DNA from: MADRE2 sp964397015
Lineage (GTDB): Bacteria > Desulfobacterota > Desulfobacteria > Desulfobacterales > Desulfobacteraceae
Direction: 5' to 3'
DNA length: 16,151 bases
NCBI GenBank assembly: GCA_964397015.1
Contig: CAYNHL010000085.1
Coordinates: forward strand, 1-16,151
Positions 15,171 through 16,151 of the stretch are shown here, piece by piece. A program made the position numbers and the translations under genes. The notes beneath the pieces are model-generated. The model worked only from the letters and a program-made list of their open reading frames with translations, did not search any database and had not been told where the DNA came from. Every line of letters starts with the position of its first letter. The first letter of the stretch is position 1.

Positions 15171-15204
15171 AAGGCTTTCACTGTTTTGAGTGGGAGCCTT
15201 TTTT
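15171..15204 (+). terminator. Intrinsic terminator after tRNA-Pro
   Basis: A 12-bp stem (15171-15182 with 15189-15200, two G-U pairs) with a 6-base loop is followed by a T run to 15204. It starts ten bases after the tRNA CCA end. If an element is integrated at the tRNA, this terminator lies on the element side of the junction or was carried with it. Confidence 0.85.
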
Positions 15205-15436
15205 GTTTGAAAAACGCTTCTGGCTACAAGATTGGCTACAGGTTTATTGTTCGCTTGTTCAATTTTTTCTTTCACCATCCATACATCAATTTGATCATTC
15301 CATTTATAAAATTCATCGAGTAAATCAACTTTTAAGTTGGCGCCACCACAGCAGTTTCTTGATATGAGATTATAGTCCAAGAAACACAGGGAAACCCCCT
15401 GTATTTGGGCTTAAACCTTTAAGAAAAGGTGATCGC
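15205..15436. other. Non-coding junction region before the AlpA-like gene
   Basis: This AT-rich stretch has no convincing gene. It holds a direct repeat TGGCTACA (15221-15228 and 15233-15240) and two small hairpins. One is ACAGGG/CCCTGT (15386-15391 with 15397-15402); the other is ACCTTT/AAAGGT (15415-15420 with 15425-15430), which would cover the ribosome-binding site of the next gene. The promoter of the following genes should lie here but was not confidently found. Confidence 0.4.
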
Positions 15437-15619
15437 ATGCAAGACAAAATTATCCGAAAATCTGACCTTTTGAAAATTGTAGGTGTGTCTCACCCTACCA
15501 TCTGGCGCTGGGAAAAAAACGGCCAGTTCCCCAGGCGTATCCCACTTGGAAAAAATTCTACCGGTTGGTTGTCGTCTGAGATTGAAGATTGGCTGAAGAA
15601 GAAAGCTGAAGCACGATGA
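15437..15619 (+). CDS. AlpA-like small DNA-binding regulator of a mobile element
   Basis: A 60-residue protein made almost entirely of an AlpA/MerR-like winged helix-turn-helix. KSDLLKIVGVSHPTIWRWEK forms the HTH, with the W-R-W of the recognition helix. FPRRIPLGKNSTGW is the wing and SSEIEDWLKKK the closing helix; each element is a standard AlpA (Phage_AlpA) landmark. Such proteins control integrase/excisionase genes of prophages and integrative elements, or act as excisionases. The ATG at 15437 has AAGGTGAT (15426-15433) before it, strongly complementary to 16S rRNA. Its stop codon overlaps the start of the next frame (ATGA), so the two are translationally coupled. It lies 276 bases after tRNA-Pro, a usual place for an integrated element to begin. 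The family call is confident; whether it is regulator or excisionase is open. Confidence 0.85.
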   Translation: MQDKIIRKSDLLKIVGVSHPTIWRWEKNGQFPRRIPLGKNSTGWLSSEIEDWLKKKAEAR

Positions 15620-16151
15620 TTTCCCAAAAAGAGAAGCCCGGCGGCGTGGCGGCCAATACCGGGCAAGGGCTAAATGGGCAAGCTGTTTCTATTAATAAGA
15701 ACAATACCAGCAGCGCAGCAAAAAATCAAGTGAATACTGGACGTAAGATCACGCCTGACAGCCAAAAAATCTGGGAGAACATCAAGAAGGTAGCTTTTGT
15801 ATCCGGATTCGGCCAACATCATACAGCAAATCCCGCCAAAGAAAATCCCAGACCCTACACCACCGTGACTCTGGAACAAATCATGGCGATGGCAGCGGCA
15901 CCCGGAAGCGTGGATAAGGACAAGGCGCAATGGATCATACCCAGCACCACCATAGACCAGTGGGCGCGGGGCCATGCCTACCAGCGAGAGAACGGCACCT
16001 TTCATGGGGGATGGGGCGATGCGGACAAGGTGGAGGGGTTGACCTGGGCGGACGTGGTGGAGCGAACCAAGGCGGCGTTACCGGGATTTATGGTTATTCT
16101 TTACACGAGCCGGAGCGCGACCGAGAACAAACCGAAAAGCCGGTTGATTGT
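15616..16151 (+). CDS. Primase/replication-like protein of a mobile element, N-terminal part
   Basis: An open frame of 178 codons runs from ATG 15616 (ATGA overlap with the AlpA-like stop) to the window end without a stop, so the C-terminus is missing. Residues 1-50 are polar and low in complexity. Residues about 57-135 contain VAFVSGFGQHHTANPAKENP, a WIIPSTTIDQWARG stretch and GGWGDAD. Residues 140-178 read TWADVVERTK, then PGFMVILYTSRSATENKPKSRLI. The last block resembles the pattern aromatic-T-x-S-(A/H)-(T/S)...KP-x-(S/W/F)-R-(L/V) seen near the active site of archaeo-eukaryotic-type primase domains in phage and plasmid replication proteins, with the Asp of GDAD as a possible metal ligand. 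This resemblance is recognised by eye and needs a profile search. Coupling to an AlpA-like gene fits an integrated element's replication module. No other function is suggested. Confidence 0.6.
   Translation, partial: MISQKEKPGGVAANTGQGLNGQAVSINKNNTSSAAKNQVNTGRKITPDSQKIWENIKKVAFVSGFGQHHTANPAKENPRPYTTVTLEQIMAMAAAPGSVDKDKAQWIIPSTTIDQWARGHAYQRENGTFHGGWGDADKVEGLTWADVVERTKAALPGFMVILYTSRSATENKPKSRLI

Larger units (their letters stand above)
15162..16151. mobile_element. Putative end of an element integrated at tRNA-Pro
   Basis: Directly after the tRNA 3' end, the sequence changes from core genes to an AlpA-like regulator coupled to a primase-like frame, which is the typical gene content of satellite prophages and integrative elements. 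The tRNA is intact, as usual when an element restores the gene's 3' end on integration. No integrase is in the window and no second copy of the tRNA 3' end is present, so the boundaries and the far end are not established. Confidence 0.5.

Noticed and set aside
15045..15380. Minus-strand open frame of 111 codons overlapping tRNA-Pro
   Set aside because: Its C-terminal part with LDLNQRPLVPQ is the well-known false translation of a tRNA complement; the start would be a TTG without a ribosome-binding site.
15670..16005. Minus-strand frame of 111 codons within the primase-like gene
   Set aside because: The plus-strand frame is coupled by ATGA to a real gene and has a recognisable motif; the minus frame has no ribosome-binding site or domain.
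1..16151. CRISPR arrays, complete insertion sequences, rRNA genes
   Set aside because: No regularly spaced repeats, transposase frames or rRNA segments were seen anywhere in the window.

Overview
The window reads as a stretch of ordinary bacterial chromosome, with a moderate-GC core (positions about 830-15160) between two pieces of accessory DNA. The gene families suggest a deltaproteobacterium-like (Desulfobacterota) organism: an EttA/RidA housekeeping pair, a very large multi-GAF hybrid histidine kinase beside an RsbU-type phosphatase, a DUF4197 exported protein, and a DAHP synthase fused to prephenate dehydratase. This placement is an inference from family style and base composition; no marker gene in the window proves it.

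Left edge (1-723): the 3' part of an AT-rich gene for a metallo-beta-lactamase-fold protein with an HHGS motif, cut by the window start. Region 724-1186 has no conventional gene but is the most interesting stretch. It holds a good sigma-70 promoter (856-884), then a 38-codon leader peptide (927-1043) with nine Phe codons, five of them consecutive. An antiterminator pairing (1026-1035 with 1067-1076) and two tandem intrinsic terminators follow. Together these look like a Phe-responsive transcription attenuator. It sits directly before a 622-residue DAHP synthase / prephenate dehydratase / ACT fusion (1187-3055), which joins the first step of the shikimate pathway to a late Phe-specific step.

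Minus-strand block (3033-8203): in transcription order, a Ski2-like DEAH helicase, ridA, ettA and an EamA-family membrane transporter, with gaps of 6-47 bases, so probably one operon. The EamA gene overlaps the 3' end of the aromatic fusion gene tail to tail by 23 bases. A 156-base divergent intergenic region (8204-8359) separates it from a plus-strand signalling pair. The first gene of that pair encodes a GAF-PAS-SpoIIE/RsbU-type Ser/Thr phosphatase. The second encodes a 1264-residue hybrid histidine kinase: three GAF-type domains, HisKA, HATPase, a receiver lacking its phospho-acceptor Asp, an intact receiver and Hpt. A GAF domain of the phosphatase and the second GAF of the kinase are clear paralogues, so the two proteins probably sense related inputs.

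Right edge: a DUF4197 exported protein gene (minus), then a non-coding stretch with a promoter candidate, a complete tRNA-Pro(GGG) with encoded CCA and a strong terminator. Immediately beyond lies what looks like the end of an integrated element: an AlpA-like small DNA-binding regulator, translationally coupled (ATGA) to an open-ended reading frame that resembles the N-terminal part of a mobile-element primase/replication protein.
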